From the NCBI RefSeq assembly GCF_000374165.1, contig NZ_KB893705.1, positions 62,001 through 126,000 on the forward strand: a stretch of 64,000 nucleotides of DNA, given 5' to 3'. Origin of the DNA: Parafrankia elaeagni (GTDB lineage Bacteria; Actinomycetota; Actinomycetes; Frankiales; Frankiaceae). Of this stretch, positions 52,253 through 59,892 are shown piece by piece (position 1 is the first letter of the stretch; every line of letters begins with the position of its first letter). The notes under the pieces were generated by a model, which worked only from the letters and a program-made list of their open reading frames with translations, was not told the DNA's origin and made no database searches. Both the position numbers and the translations under genes were made by a program.

Positions 52253-53056
52253 ATGCCCGCTCACGAGACCACCCTGACCGGAGCCCCCTGCTGGGTCGAC
52301 CTGATGACCGCCGATGTCGACGGGGCGCGCCGCTTCTACAGCGAGCTGTTCGGCTGGACCGCCGAGGAGCCGAACGCCGAGTTCGGTGGGTACTTCAACT
52401 TCACCCGCAACGGTCGCCGCGTCGCGGGCGGGATGCCCAAGCAGCAGCCCGAGCTGCCCGACGTCTGGTCCGTCTACCTGCTGACGCAGGACGCGGAGAA
52501 GACCGTGGCCGCGGTTCCCGAGCACGGCGGCAGCGTCATGATCCCGCCGATGGCGGTCGCCGATCTCGGCACCATGGCCGTGGTGACGGATCCGGCCGGC
52601 GCGGTGATCGGTATGTGGCAGCCGGGAGCGCACCGCGGCTTCGAGCTGCTGGCCGAACCGGGCGCGCCGGGCTGGTTCGAGCTGATGACCCGCGACTTCG
52701 GCAGCTCCGTGCCGTTCTACCAGGAGGTCTTCGGGTGGCACACCAAGATCATGGGTGACGGCGACGACTTCCGGTACACCGTCCAGGTCGACGACTCCGG
52801 CGACGAGCAGGCGGGGATCATGGACGCGTCGGCCTTCCTCCCGGAGGGCGTGCCGTCGCACTGGGGGGTGTACTTCGCGGTGGAGGACACCGACGCCGCC
52901 CTCGCGCTTACCGGCAAGCTCGGTGGCGCCACCGTCCAGCCGGCCACCGACACCCCCTACGGGCGTCTCGCGATCGCGACCGACCCGACCGGGGCCGTCT
53001 TCAAGCTGCTCGGCCCGAACAAGGGGGAGGAGCAGGAGGCGCCAGCCAAGGGCTGA
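52253..53056 (+). CDS. VOC family protein, two glyoxalase-like domains (CFP30B type), copy 2
   Basis: A 267-residue paralogue of the preceding protein, with PCWVDLMTADVDGARRFY and GWFELMTRDFGSSVPFY at the starts of the halves. GMWQPGAHRGFELLAEPGAP is nearly identical to copy 1. AAGGAG lies upstream of ATG 52253. Differences cluster in the first-domain loop (NFTRNGRRVAGG against MFFSPDGRMIAGG), which may change the ligand. A GC-rich hairpin follows. Confidence 0.88.
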   Translation: MPAHETTLTGAPCWVDLMTADVDGARRFYSELFGWTAEEPNAEFGGYFNFTRNGRRVAGGMPKQQPELPDVWSVYLLTQDAEKTVAAVPEHGGSVMIPPMAVADLGTMAVVTDPAGAVIGMWQPGAHRGFELLAEPGAPGWFELMTRDFGSSVPFYQEVFGWHTKIMGDGDDFRYTVQVDDSGDEQAGIMDASAFLPEGVPSHWGVYFAVEDTDAALALTGKLGGATVQPATDTPYGRLAIATDPTGAVFKLLGPNKGEEQEAPAKG

Positions 53057-53075
53057 GGCACCTTCCCGCCGTCGC

Positions 53076-53112
53076 CCCGGGGCGGGCCGCACGTGGAGCG
53101 GGCCGCCCCGGG
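53076..53112 (+). terminator. GC-rich hairpin after the VOC pair
   Basis: CCCGGGGCGG (53076-53085) pairs with CCGCCCCGGG (53103-53112) around a 17-base loop. It lies 20 bases after the VOC stop and before the convergent carbonic anhydrase. Confidence 0.55.
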
Positions 53113-53231
53113 AGATCTGGCGGATGCTCGTGGTCGGGGCCGGCTGGCCCGACCCGGCGCGGATGTCCCAGGCTTCGAGGACCGCTTGACCATGGTCCGC
53201 GGCGACAGTCGCGGAGGACCGCTGGCGCGGG

Positions 53232-53885
53232 TTACTGGTGCGGGTTGTCGGAGACCGTGGGTACAGGTCCGTGGCTGTTGACCATGTCAACGGTGCTCTC
53301 CGCGAGCCGGTACGACAGGCCGACCACGGCGCATCGTCCTGCGGCGACCTCGGTCGCGAGAAGGACCGACCGGCCGACCAGGCCGTCCACCGTCCGCCGG
53401 ATGTGCGTGCGCACGAACGCGTCGATATCGGTGTGCCCGGCTGCCCGCGCGGACAGCACGCTGGGCATGACCCGCTCGACCACGTCCCCGAGGTAGCCTA
53501 CAGGCACGTTCCCGTCACGATCTGCGACGGACGCCGCGGTGACGGCGCCGCACGAATCGTGGCCGAGAACGACGACGAGGGGCGCGCCGAGCACGCTGAC
53601 GCCGTACTCGATGCTGCCCAGTACCTCGGGCCCCGCGACGTGCCCGGCGGTCCGGACCACGAAGAGGTCTCCCAGCCCTCGATCGAAGATGATCTCGGCT
53701 GCCAGTCGGGAGTCGGAACATCCGAACAGCACGGCGAAAGGCTGCTGTCTGGGCGCCACCGCCGAGCGGCGGTCGGCGTCCTAATTCGGGTGCAGGCGTT
53801 CACCCTGCACGAAACGCGCGTTGCCTTCCCTCAGGACCGCGAACGCCTCGGCGGGCGAGGAAACAACGAGATCGAGATCGGGCAC
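53232..53885 (-). pseudogene. Beta-class carbonic anhydrase with in-frame amber codon
   Basis: Read from GTG 53885 the frame encodes SPAEAFAVLREGNARF, then LHPN, then TAG (53783-53781). It continues in the same frame with DADRRSAVAPRQQPFAVLFG. The last part has zinc-ligand motifs CSDSR and HDSC and EIIFDRGLGDLFVVRTAGH, so the enzyme is otherwise intact. Family members read HPNQ or HPSQ at this point, so CAG to TAG is the simplest change. Without readthrough, only a GTG at 53759 could restart, giving 175 residues without the N-terminal helix. The full frame would be 217 residues, the usual length. TAGGTT 7 bases before GTG 53885 supports the original start. Confidence 0.8.
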
Positions 53886-53892
53886 GCACAGC

Positions 53893-53898
53893 AACCTA
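53893..53898 (-). promoter_or_regulatory. -10 hexamer TAGGTT for leaderless carbonic anhydrase
   Basis: TAGGTT on the minus strand ends exactly 7 bases before GTG 53885, so the promoter of the broken gene appears intact. Confidence 0.45.
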
Positions 53899-53999
53899 TC
53901 TCTGGTCCGGGGCACAACGGGCCCGATCGCGACAACGTCACCGGCGTTGCGGAACTCGGCCGACGACCGGCATCGGCACCCGCCGTGCCGTCCGACGGA

Positions 54000-54117
54000 T
54001 CAGAAGTCGAGCAGGTCGTCGCGGAAGAGGTCGTGCGAGCCTGTCGGCGATCTCGCTGACGGACCGGCGGTGCACCAGCGTGGCGATAAGGAGACCGTCG
54101 CCGCCGACGGTCTCCAT
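54000..54117 (-). pseudogene. C-terminal remnant of an LLM-class flavin monooxygenase
   Basis: In the gap after rph the minus strand reads METVGGDGLLIATLVHRR and SVSEIADRLA. After a one-base shift it reads DLFRDDLLDF and a stop. This resembles the end of bacterial FMN-dependent (SsuD/NtaA-like) monooxygenases: GGDGFLI, then a helix with EIADGLAP, ending in FRDNLLEF. No other part of such a gene remains. The match is from memory of the family, so the call is tentative. Confidence 0.4.
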
Positions 54118-54145
54118 GACGCCGTGACCCCGGCCGCCGGGTCGG

Positions 54146-56746
54146 TCAGGGCAGGATCTCGACGTACCCGTCGGTTCCGCGCACGCGGATCCGCTGCCCG
54201 TCCCGGATCAGCCGGGTGGCCTGCTCCACACCCACGACGGCCGCCACGCCGTACTCCCGGGCGATCACCGCGCCGTGCGTCATCAGGCCGCCGACCTCCG
54301 TCACCAGGCCGGCGACCGCGACGAACAGGGGCGACCAGCTGGGGTCCGTGAAGGCCGTGACCAGAATGTCGCCCGCCTCGAGCTCGGCCTGCGCCAGGTC
54401 AAGGATGACGCGGGCCCGCCCCTCGACGGTCCCGGCGGAGACCGGCAGGCCGACCAGGGCGCCGGCCGGCACGTCGTCGCGCCGGTACGCGCCGGTGAGG
54501 GCCTCGCCGTCCGAGGTGAGGACCCGGGGCGGGGTGAGCGCGTGGTACGACCGGAACGCGTCCCTGCGCTGCTGGAGGAGCCGGTCATCCACCTGCTGTG
54601 AGGAGCGCACGACGTCGTGGAGCTCCTGGAACGTGAGGTAGAAGATGTCCTCCCGCTCGCGGAGGACGCCGGCCCGCACCAGGCGCCCGGCCTCCGCCAG
54701 CAAGGCCTGCCGGTAGACGAAGTAGCGGCTGACGATGCCGTACTTCGGGTACTCCCGGTACCCGATGAAGGTTCGGACCCGGTCGATCATCCGCCCGGCC
54801 TCGTCGGCCTTCTGGTCCCCGTCCGGCAGGGCCCGCAGGCGTGACAGCACGTCCTGCGTCTTCTGCTGTGCCTTCTGCCGGCCCTGCTCGAAGCGCCGCC
54901 GGGCGGCACCCGGCTCGAAGTTCCTGACATTGTCGAGGATGACGGGCACGAGCATGGTGGGGCGCTCGCGCCACCGCGGCCTCGTGATGTCGATCTCGCC
55001 GACGCAGCGCATGCCGTACCGGTCGAGGTAGGCCTCGATGGCGTCGCGCGCCTCGGCCCCGCCCGGCAGCGTCGCCAGCTCGTCCAGGAAGCCGTCGTCC
55101 TCGACGCCCTGCAGGAACGTCACGACCTCCGAGTGCGGGCGGATCACGTCCGCGACGTCGAGCAGCGCCAGGCCCATCTCGGACGTGACGTTGCCGGGAG
55201 CGGACAGCGTCAGCGTGTCAGCGGCGTTCTTCTCGCCCAGCCACTCCTGCAGCCGGTCGTTGAGCCACCAGGTGGCCTCCATCCCCGCCATGATCACCTG
55301 CATGCTCAGTGGATCGCTCAGGACGCGCCGGTGTTCCTCGAAGGCCTCCAGCAGGAAGTCGAACAGTGCCGGTCCGGTCCTCGTCCGGATGTCGTGCTCG
55401 AGGGCGGTGACGGACGCCCGGCTGCGCTCGACCAGCTCGGTGACGATGGCCGGATCGGTCTCGATCGGGATGGGCGCGGCGCGGCCCGGCGGCCCGGCGG
55501 GACTCGTGTCCGGGAGTGACGGGACGAAGCCGTCACGGTCGAGGACGGTCTCCAGCGCGTCCCTGACCAGCGGATCGCCTCTCCCCATGACGTCCAGCAG
55601 GCCGGCGCGGCTCGCGGGTGAGGCCAGCCGCCGGGTGACGTCGACGAACAGCCTCCCGCCGGCCTCGTGCATCGGCGCCAGGGCCGTCAGCTGCCACAGG
55701 GACAGCCCCAGCGGCTTCATGGGGTCGGTCATCATCTGCCCGTGACCGACGGAGACGTAGACGTGGTTCTCCTGGTCACCGGCCTCGGGGATGGGGAACA
55801 GCGTCGTGATCGGCCGGCTCTGCACGATCTGGAAGTCACCCTCGGCCAGGCACCATTCGATGTCCTGCGGGCGGCCGAAGTGCGCTTCGATCCGCCGCCC
55901 GAGCCGCACGAGCCGCAGGACCTGCGCGTCCGTCAGCACCGGCTGCCTCTGCCGCTGCGCGTCGATCGCCACCACCCGCGTACCGCCGGCCGCCACGGCG
56001 TGGACGGCACGCTGTTTGGCGGCGATCGCCCGGGCGACGACATCGCCGTGCCGCACCGTGAAGACGTCCGGGTTCACCAGGCCGGAGACCACGGCCTCGC
56101 CGAGGCCGAAACCGGCGTCCACGGTGGCGACCGTCCGGTTGCCCGTGACAGGGTCAGCCGTGAACAGGACACCGGCCGCCGCCGGGAGAACCATCTGCTG
56201 CACGACCACGGCCATGTGGACCGTGCGGTGGTCGAGGCCGTGGCGCTGGCGGTAGGCCACGGCCCGTTCGGTGAACAGCGAGGCCCAGCACCGGCTGATG
56301 TGCCGCAGGATCTCCGCCGGCCCCACGACGTTCAGGTAGGTGTCCTGCTGGCCGGCGAAGGAGGCCGCCGGCAGGTCCTCCGCCGTCGCGCTCGATCGGA
56401 CGGCGTAGGCGGCCTGTTCGCCGTGCCGGGCAAGCGCGCCTGTGATCGCCGCCGCGAGATCGCCCGGGATGGTGACCCCTTCGATGAGCCGACGTAGCTG
56501 CGCGCCGAGTGCCCGGATCCCCTCCCGGTCGTCCGGGTTCACGCCGGACAGCTGATCCAGCCCATCGTCGATCGCCGGCGCTTCCGCCATGATCCGCCGG
56601 AAGGCTCCAGCGGTCACACAGAAGCCACCCGGCACCCGGATGCCGTCGATCCGCGACAGCCCGCCCAGGTGCGCGCCCTTGCCACCGACGGCCGCGGCCT
56701 GCGTCTCGTCGACCTCCTGAAGATCCAGGACGTAATTCTCGATCAT
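54146..56746 (-). CDS. rph: Rifampin phosphotransferase
   Basis: Rph inactivates rifamycins by moving the beta-phosphate of ATP to the drug. The 866-residue protein has an N-terminal ATP-binding domain (VGGKGAHLGGLSRIDGIRV, YAVRSSATAEDLPAASFAGQ, QSRPITTLFPIPEAGDQENH). A rifampin-binding middle domain follows. The C-terminal swivelling domain has the phospho-histidine His824 in GGLMTHGAVIAREYG. Domain order and length match the Rph family rather than true PEP synthase, which it could be mistaken for. ATG 56746 is chosen with GGAGG 8 bases upstream. A rifamycin-associated element lies 148 bases upstream. Confidence 0.92.
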   Translation of the reverse strand: MIENYVLDLQEVDETQAAAVGGKGAHLGGLSRIDGIRVPGGFCVTAGAFRRIMAEAPAIDDGLDQLSGVNPDDREGIRALGAQLRRLIEGVTIPGDLAAAITGALARHGEQAAYAVRSSATAEDLPAASFAGQQDTYLNVVGPAEILRHISRCWASLFTERAVAYRQRHGLDHRTVHMAVVVQQMVLPAAAGVLFTADPVTGNRTVATVDAGFGLGEAVVSGLVNPDVFTVRHGDVVARAIAAKQRAVHAVAAGGTRVVAIDAQRQRQPVLTDAQVLRLVRLGRRIEAHFGRPQDIEWCLAEGDFQIVQSRPITTLFPIPEAGDQENHVYVSVGHGQMMTDPMKPLGLSLWQLTALAPMHEAGGRLFVDVTRRLASPASRAGLLDVMGRGDPLVRDALETVLDRDGFVPSLPDTSPAGPPGRAAPIPIETDPAIVTELVERSRASVTALEHDIRTRTGPALFDFLLEAFEEHRRVLSDPLSMQVIMAGMEATWWLNDRLQEWLGEKNAADTLTLSAPGNVTSEMGLALLDVADVIRPHSEVVTFLQGVEDDGFLDELATLPGGAEARDAIEAYLDRYGMRCVGEIDITRPRWRERPTMLVPVILDNVRNFEPGAARRRFEQGRQKAQQKTQDVLSRLRALPDGDQKADEAGRMIDRVRTFIGYREYPKYGIVSRYFVYRQALLAEAGRLVRAGVLREREDIFYLTFQELHDVVRSSQQVDDRLLQQRRDAFRSYHALTPPRVLTSDGEALTGAYRRDDVPAGALVGLPVSAGTVEGRARVILDLAQAELEAGDILVTAFTDPSWSPLFVAVAGLVTEVGGLMTHGAVIAREYGVAAVVGVEQATRLIRDGQRIRVRGTDGYVEILP

Positions 56747-56893
56747 GATCGATGCCTCCACGGCAGCCATGCTCGTCTCTGCTGAGGCGGCCGATCGCAT
56801 CACCGCCGCCACCAGCGCTGTCGAACCTCTCGTCGGGCCCACCGCGCTTTTCCGTGCGTCGTGGCCTCGGCGGACGATTCTGCGGCATGACCC

Positions 56894-56912
56894 GGGCCTT
56901 GCCGCAAGCCCC
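56894..56912 (-). promoter_or_regulatory. Rifamycin-associated element (RAE) upstream of rph
   Basis: The minus strand reads GGGGCTTGCGGCAAGGCCC, an imperfect 19-base inverted repeat matching the rifamycin-associated element described upstream of rph and other rifamycin-inactivating genes. It lies 148 bases before the rph ATG. Its TTGCGG could serve as a -35 hexamer with CAGAAT 19 bases downstream. Confidence 0.8.
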
Positions 56913-57238
56913 CCGGTGCGCTATAAATTAGAAGAGGCGGGGAGCGGTTTTTCTCTGCCTTTTCGTTTCTCTGCCTCTTTTTATCTCTGTCTTTCTTGTG
57001 TCGTTCATCTCGCGTCGTCTGCGTTATGTCGCCGCCGAAACTGGCTGGCTTCCCTGCCGGGTGGTGGGCGTGCCCATACGGATTCGTGGGCGCAGGCGGG
57101 GTTTTCTCGGCCCACGATGCAGCCGTCGAACTGGAAGTTCTCCCCTGGCGGCAAGCCCCGAACGTCGAGCACCCTGCCGCAGGGTCGGGTTGGACGGTGC
57201 TTCGGCGGCGGTGCTGGCGGCATGGTGTAGATCGCGTG

Positions 57239-57255
57239 CAGTGCACGGTGCACTG
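57239..57255. promoter_or_regulatory. 17-bp perfect inverted repeat
   Basis: CAGTGCACGGTGCACTG has two 8-base arms around G. It lies about 360 bases before the LacI remnant and may be its former operator. Confidence 0.4.
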
Positions 57256-57613
57256 GTCTGGCGGAAGCAGTGTTGTTGTGACTTCCTGGCCGCTGGAAGG
57301 TGCAGCAATAGTCCGTTGCGGTGGCCTCGTTAAAGGCTTGATCGGATAGGTTGCGCGGGCGGACGGAGTGATTCACGTTGGTGGTCCGTGCGGGTTTTCG
57401 AAAGGTGGAAAAATCTGCTGGCAGCCTTTGTCCGCGCGTTTCAATCAGCTTTTACCATTGGCCTCGGGCCGTGTTCGAAACTCTGATCTGTTGCCGGTGC
57501 GGTGCTGCCCGGAGGTCGGCCCCGTCTGCACCCCGTCCTGTCCTGGGCCGGTACCAGGGCGAGGGCGCCAGCGACCGTGTCGGCGCCGGTGTCTACGGCG
57601 CGGCGGTAACTGC

Positions 57614-57964
57614 CTCGGTGACGTCGCCGCGCACGCGGGTGTGTCCACGGCGACGGTCTCCCGGGTTCTCAACGGCGGGGCCGTCACCGCGCCGACGGCC
57701 GCCCGGGTGTGGGAGACGGTCACCCGGCTCGAATACACCCCCAACGCGCTCACGAGAGGCATCTTCGCAGGTCGTTCCCGCACGATCGGCGTTGTCATCC
57801 GTATGGGCCGCCAGGCGGCGGACCTCGTCGTCGAATCCCCGGGCGAGACGGTCACCGTGCTCGTCGAACCGTCGCTGGTCGCCCGCAGCTCCTGCGGTGA
57901 GGCTCAGGAATCCCGCGAGGTGCTCCGCGAGCGACGCCGGGCGGACGGCCGCCACGACCAGTGA
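57614..57964 (+). pseudogene. LacI-family regulator with large internal deletion
   Basis: The frame reads LGDVAAHAGVSTATVSRVLNG, the LacI helix-turn-helix, and continues through LEYTPNALTRGIFAGRSRTIGVVI. It then jumps to RMGRQAADLVVE and EPSLVARSSCGE, which match the extreme C-terminus of the family (GRRAAELL, then LVVRxSC). About 220 residues of sugar-binding domain are missing without loss of frame. No start codon with a ribosome binding site precedes the helix-turn-helix, so the 5' end is damaged too. A short DNA-binding product cannot be excluded. Confidence 0.75.
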
Positions 57965-58122
57965 CCCGGCAGATCGACCGATGACATCCCGGCCCGCTGC
58001 CGACGGGACCACAGGCGCCAGGTGAACGGGCCCGCCTTCATGCTGACCGAGGACAGGCCCTGGGCGCCCATGTTGAACCGCAGCGGACCGGCCTTGGACC
58101 GGTTCGTGTAGCGCAGACCCAT
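57904..58122 (-). CDS. DUF4236-like small protein
   Basis: The 72-residue protein begins MGLRYTNRSKAGPLRFNMG, followed by GLSSVSMKAGPFTWRL. This is the small beta-rich pattern of DUF4236 proteins (MGFRF..S...P...N.S..G.S). AGGAGG lies 6 bases before ATG 58122, a very strong signal. The function of the family is unknown. Its last 61 bases overlap the end of the LacI remnant on the other strand. Confidence 0.7.
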   Translation of the reverse strand: MGLRYTNRSKAGPLRFNMGAQGLSSVSMKAGPFTWRLWSRRQRAGMSSVDLPGHWSWRPSARRRSRSTSRDS

Positions 58123-58532
58123 CGTTTCCTCCTGGTGGGCAGGGACCGTCGGATGCCGCGTGGCGTCGGATTCGCGTGGTGCGGCCGGCTGTGCCCCTTG
58201 TGTGCCCCGATCGGGCCCGTCAAACCTTTGTCCGTTGCCGCCGGGGTGACGGCGGTGACACATCCGCTGGCGCGTTGGTGGCAGCGTCTGCCCACTGTCG
58301 ATCGGCGGCCGGCCCCCTGGCACATAGCGTTTCCTGCCGAAGGCTCCTGCGGCGGGCCCGCCGGACGCCGCGTCGGAGGCTGCCCGGGCACCCGGGAACG
58401 CTCCACCTGACGAAGGGGCTCGCCGGGTCGTGGGCAGGCGCCGCGCGGCCCTGTGACGCGAACACGTCCACGTTCCCTCCCGCCCAGCCGGTGCCCCCCG
58501 GGGCACCCGACCGAACACGACGGGTGACACAG
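58123..58532. other. Divergent region between DUF4236 gene and hydrogenase-side operon
   Basis: No gene is seen. A hairpin GGTGCCCC/GGGGCACC (58490-58507) lies 25 bases before the next ATG, and a TAGCGT hexamer occurs at 58325-58330. Confidence 0.45.
58490..58507. promoter_or_regulatory. 8-bp inverted repeat close to the start of the hyp-linked operon
   Basis: GGTGCCCC and GGGGCACC are separated by CC and end 25 bases before ATG 58533. It may be an operator or a structure affecting translation. Confidence 0.35.
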
Positions 58533-59840
58533 ATGGCCACAGACAACCCTGCCCCCGCCGAGACCGGCTCGGGCGCGCCGGATGCGAGGGATGCGAGGGA
58601 TGCGACGGCGCCGGGCGCGCCGTGTGCGCGCCCACAGCCGGTCGGCGTGTTCCCGCTGCCCGCGGGCTTCCTGCTGGTACCCGGTGGGGAGGAGACGGCG
58701 ACCGTCCGTCGTTCCCTCGCGGCGGGGATGCTCCCGACCGCGTGGCCACCGGAGCTGGCCGCGATCGAGCTCGCCTACCGGGGGGACGTCGCCGGCGCCG
58801 CCGAGCGCCTGCGGGGCGATGACGTGGTCACCCGCTACAACCGGTTCGTGCTGGACCCGGCGGGCACCCCGGCGCAGCAGCTCGTGGCGCTGCGCGCGGA
58901 CCTCGGCGCGGAACTCGGCGTGCTGGTGGACGTCGTGCGTTTCGCCACCGGCGAGCGGCGCGAGCCGCCCGCCCCGGGCGACGCGACCGGGGAGATCGCG
59001 GCGCTGGTGTGCTCCGCGCAGGCCGCGCACGCGATGGCGGCCGGCCGCATCGGTGACGCCGGGCGGGCGCTCGCCCAGGGCATCGGCGCGGCAGCGGAGT
59101 CGGCCCCCGGCCTGGCCGCCCAGCTGATGGCGACCGCCGCCGGGCTGCGCCGCGATGTCGAGGGCCCCACCTTCGCGGTCGTCACCGACCTCACCACGGC
59201 GCTGGCCGCCCTCGCCTCCACCGACCTGGCCGCCGGACGGGCCGAGCTGCACCTCACCCTCGGCTCGGTGCATCACGAGCTCGCCGGCGACGACCTGGCC
59301 GGGCTGCGCACCGCCGCCGAGAACTACCTGGCGGCACTGCGCCTGATCACCATCGACACCGCGCCGGAGCTGTTCGCCTCCGCCCAGGTCAGTCTCGCCG
59401 CCGCCTACCTGGCGATGCCGATGAACTCCGCCTCCGACCAGCTGCGGATCGGCGTGGCCATGCAGGGCCTGCGCACCGCGCTCACCGTCTACACCCGCGA
59501 GACGCATCCGTCGGAGTGGTCCAGCACGCAGCTGAACCTGGCGAACGCGCTGGTCCACGCGCCGTCCGCGCACCGGCGGGACAACCTCGTGGAGGCCGCC
59601 GGCCGCTACCAGGAGATCATCGCGACCCGGGTGGGCCTGGACAGCCCGGTCAGCTACGCCCGGGTCCTGGCCAGCCAGGGCAACGCGCTCGCGCAGCTGG
59701 GTGCCCTGCCGCAGGCCGCCGCGGTGCTGCAGGAGGCCTGTTCGATCTTCGAGAACAGTGGGGACGACGACTCGGTGGCGGCCGTGCGCGCCGTGCTCGA
59801 CGAGATCGCCCGCCACCGCGCGCTGACCGGCTCCACATGA
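58533..59840 (+). CDS. Helical-repeat (TPR-like) protein preceding hypF
   Basis: The 435-residue protein is Ala-rich and alpha-helical. A disordered start leads to [15 protein letters not shown], and repeated helix pairs run from about residue 150. The last 150 residues look like tetratricopeptide repeats ([40 protein letters not shown]). It lies 52 bases before hypF in the same direction, so an accessory role in hydrogenase maturation is possible, but no family assignment can be made. ATG 58533 has GGGTGA upstream. Confidence 0.65.
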   Translation: MATDNPAPAETGSGAPDARDARDATAPGAPCARPQPVGVFPLPAGFLLVPGGEETATVRRSLAAGMLPTAWPPELAAIELAYRGDVAGAAERLRGDDVVTRYNRFVLDPAGTPAQQLVALRADLGAELGVLVDVVRFATGERREPPAPGDATGEIAALVCSAQAAHAMAAGRIGDAGRALAQGIGAAAESAPGLAAQLMATAAGLRRDVEGPTFAVVTDLTTALAALASTDLAAGRAELHLTLGSVHHELAGDDLAGLRTAAENYLAALRLITIDTAPELFASAQVSLAAAYLAMPMNSASDQLRIGVAMQGLRTALTVYTRETHPSEWSSTQLNLANALVHAPSAHRRDNLVEAAGRYQEIIATRVGLDSPVSYARVLASQGNALAQLGALPQAAAVLQEACSIFENSGDDDSVAAVRAVLDEIARHRALTGST

Positions 59841-59892
59841 TGGGGCAGCCGGCGACCGCCGGCACCCGTCGGGCCGGGCGCGGGCGGCGCGC

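Larger units (their letters stand above)
51147..53056 (+). repeat. Tandem duplication of VOC gene with its upstream region, 994-bp offset
   Basis: GATGAGTTTCTGTCGGTGG at 51147 recurs at 52141. TGTCGACA with nearby CACGCGAACGGCG and GACGGCGAAGGAGCCCG also recur before each gene at about the same offset. The coding parts are similar over their whole length. The unit therefore duplicated together with its promoter and 5' leader. Confidence 0.85.
56747..57613. other. Gene-poor region upstream of rph with AT-rich tract
   Basis: The first 150 bases are the rph leader and promoter. A T-rich tract (about 56945-57010) and an A+T-rich stretch GCTATAAATTAGAAG (56920-56934) stand out against the GC-rich surroundings. 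A 17-base palindrome lies at 57239-57255. Frames in either direction lack family motifs. Base composition suggests transferred or decayed DNA. Confidence 0.55.

Noticed and set aside
54146-56746. Annotation as phosphoenolpyruvate synthase
   Set aside because: The ATP-binding domain is shared, but the middle domain, the THGAVIAREYG histidine motif, the length of 866 residues and the upstream RAE all fit rifampin phosphotransferase.
57005-57376. A 123-codon minus-strand frame upstream of rph
   Set aside because: Codon use is unlike that of the neighbouring genes, there is no ribosome binding site and I recognise no family. It may be a relic but cannot be supported as a gene.
58316-58340. CTGGCACATAGCGTTTCC as a sigma-54 promoter upstream of the hyp operon
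   Set aside because: TGGCAC resembles the -24 box, but the -12 position lacks GC, and actinobacteria generally lack sigma-54.
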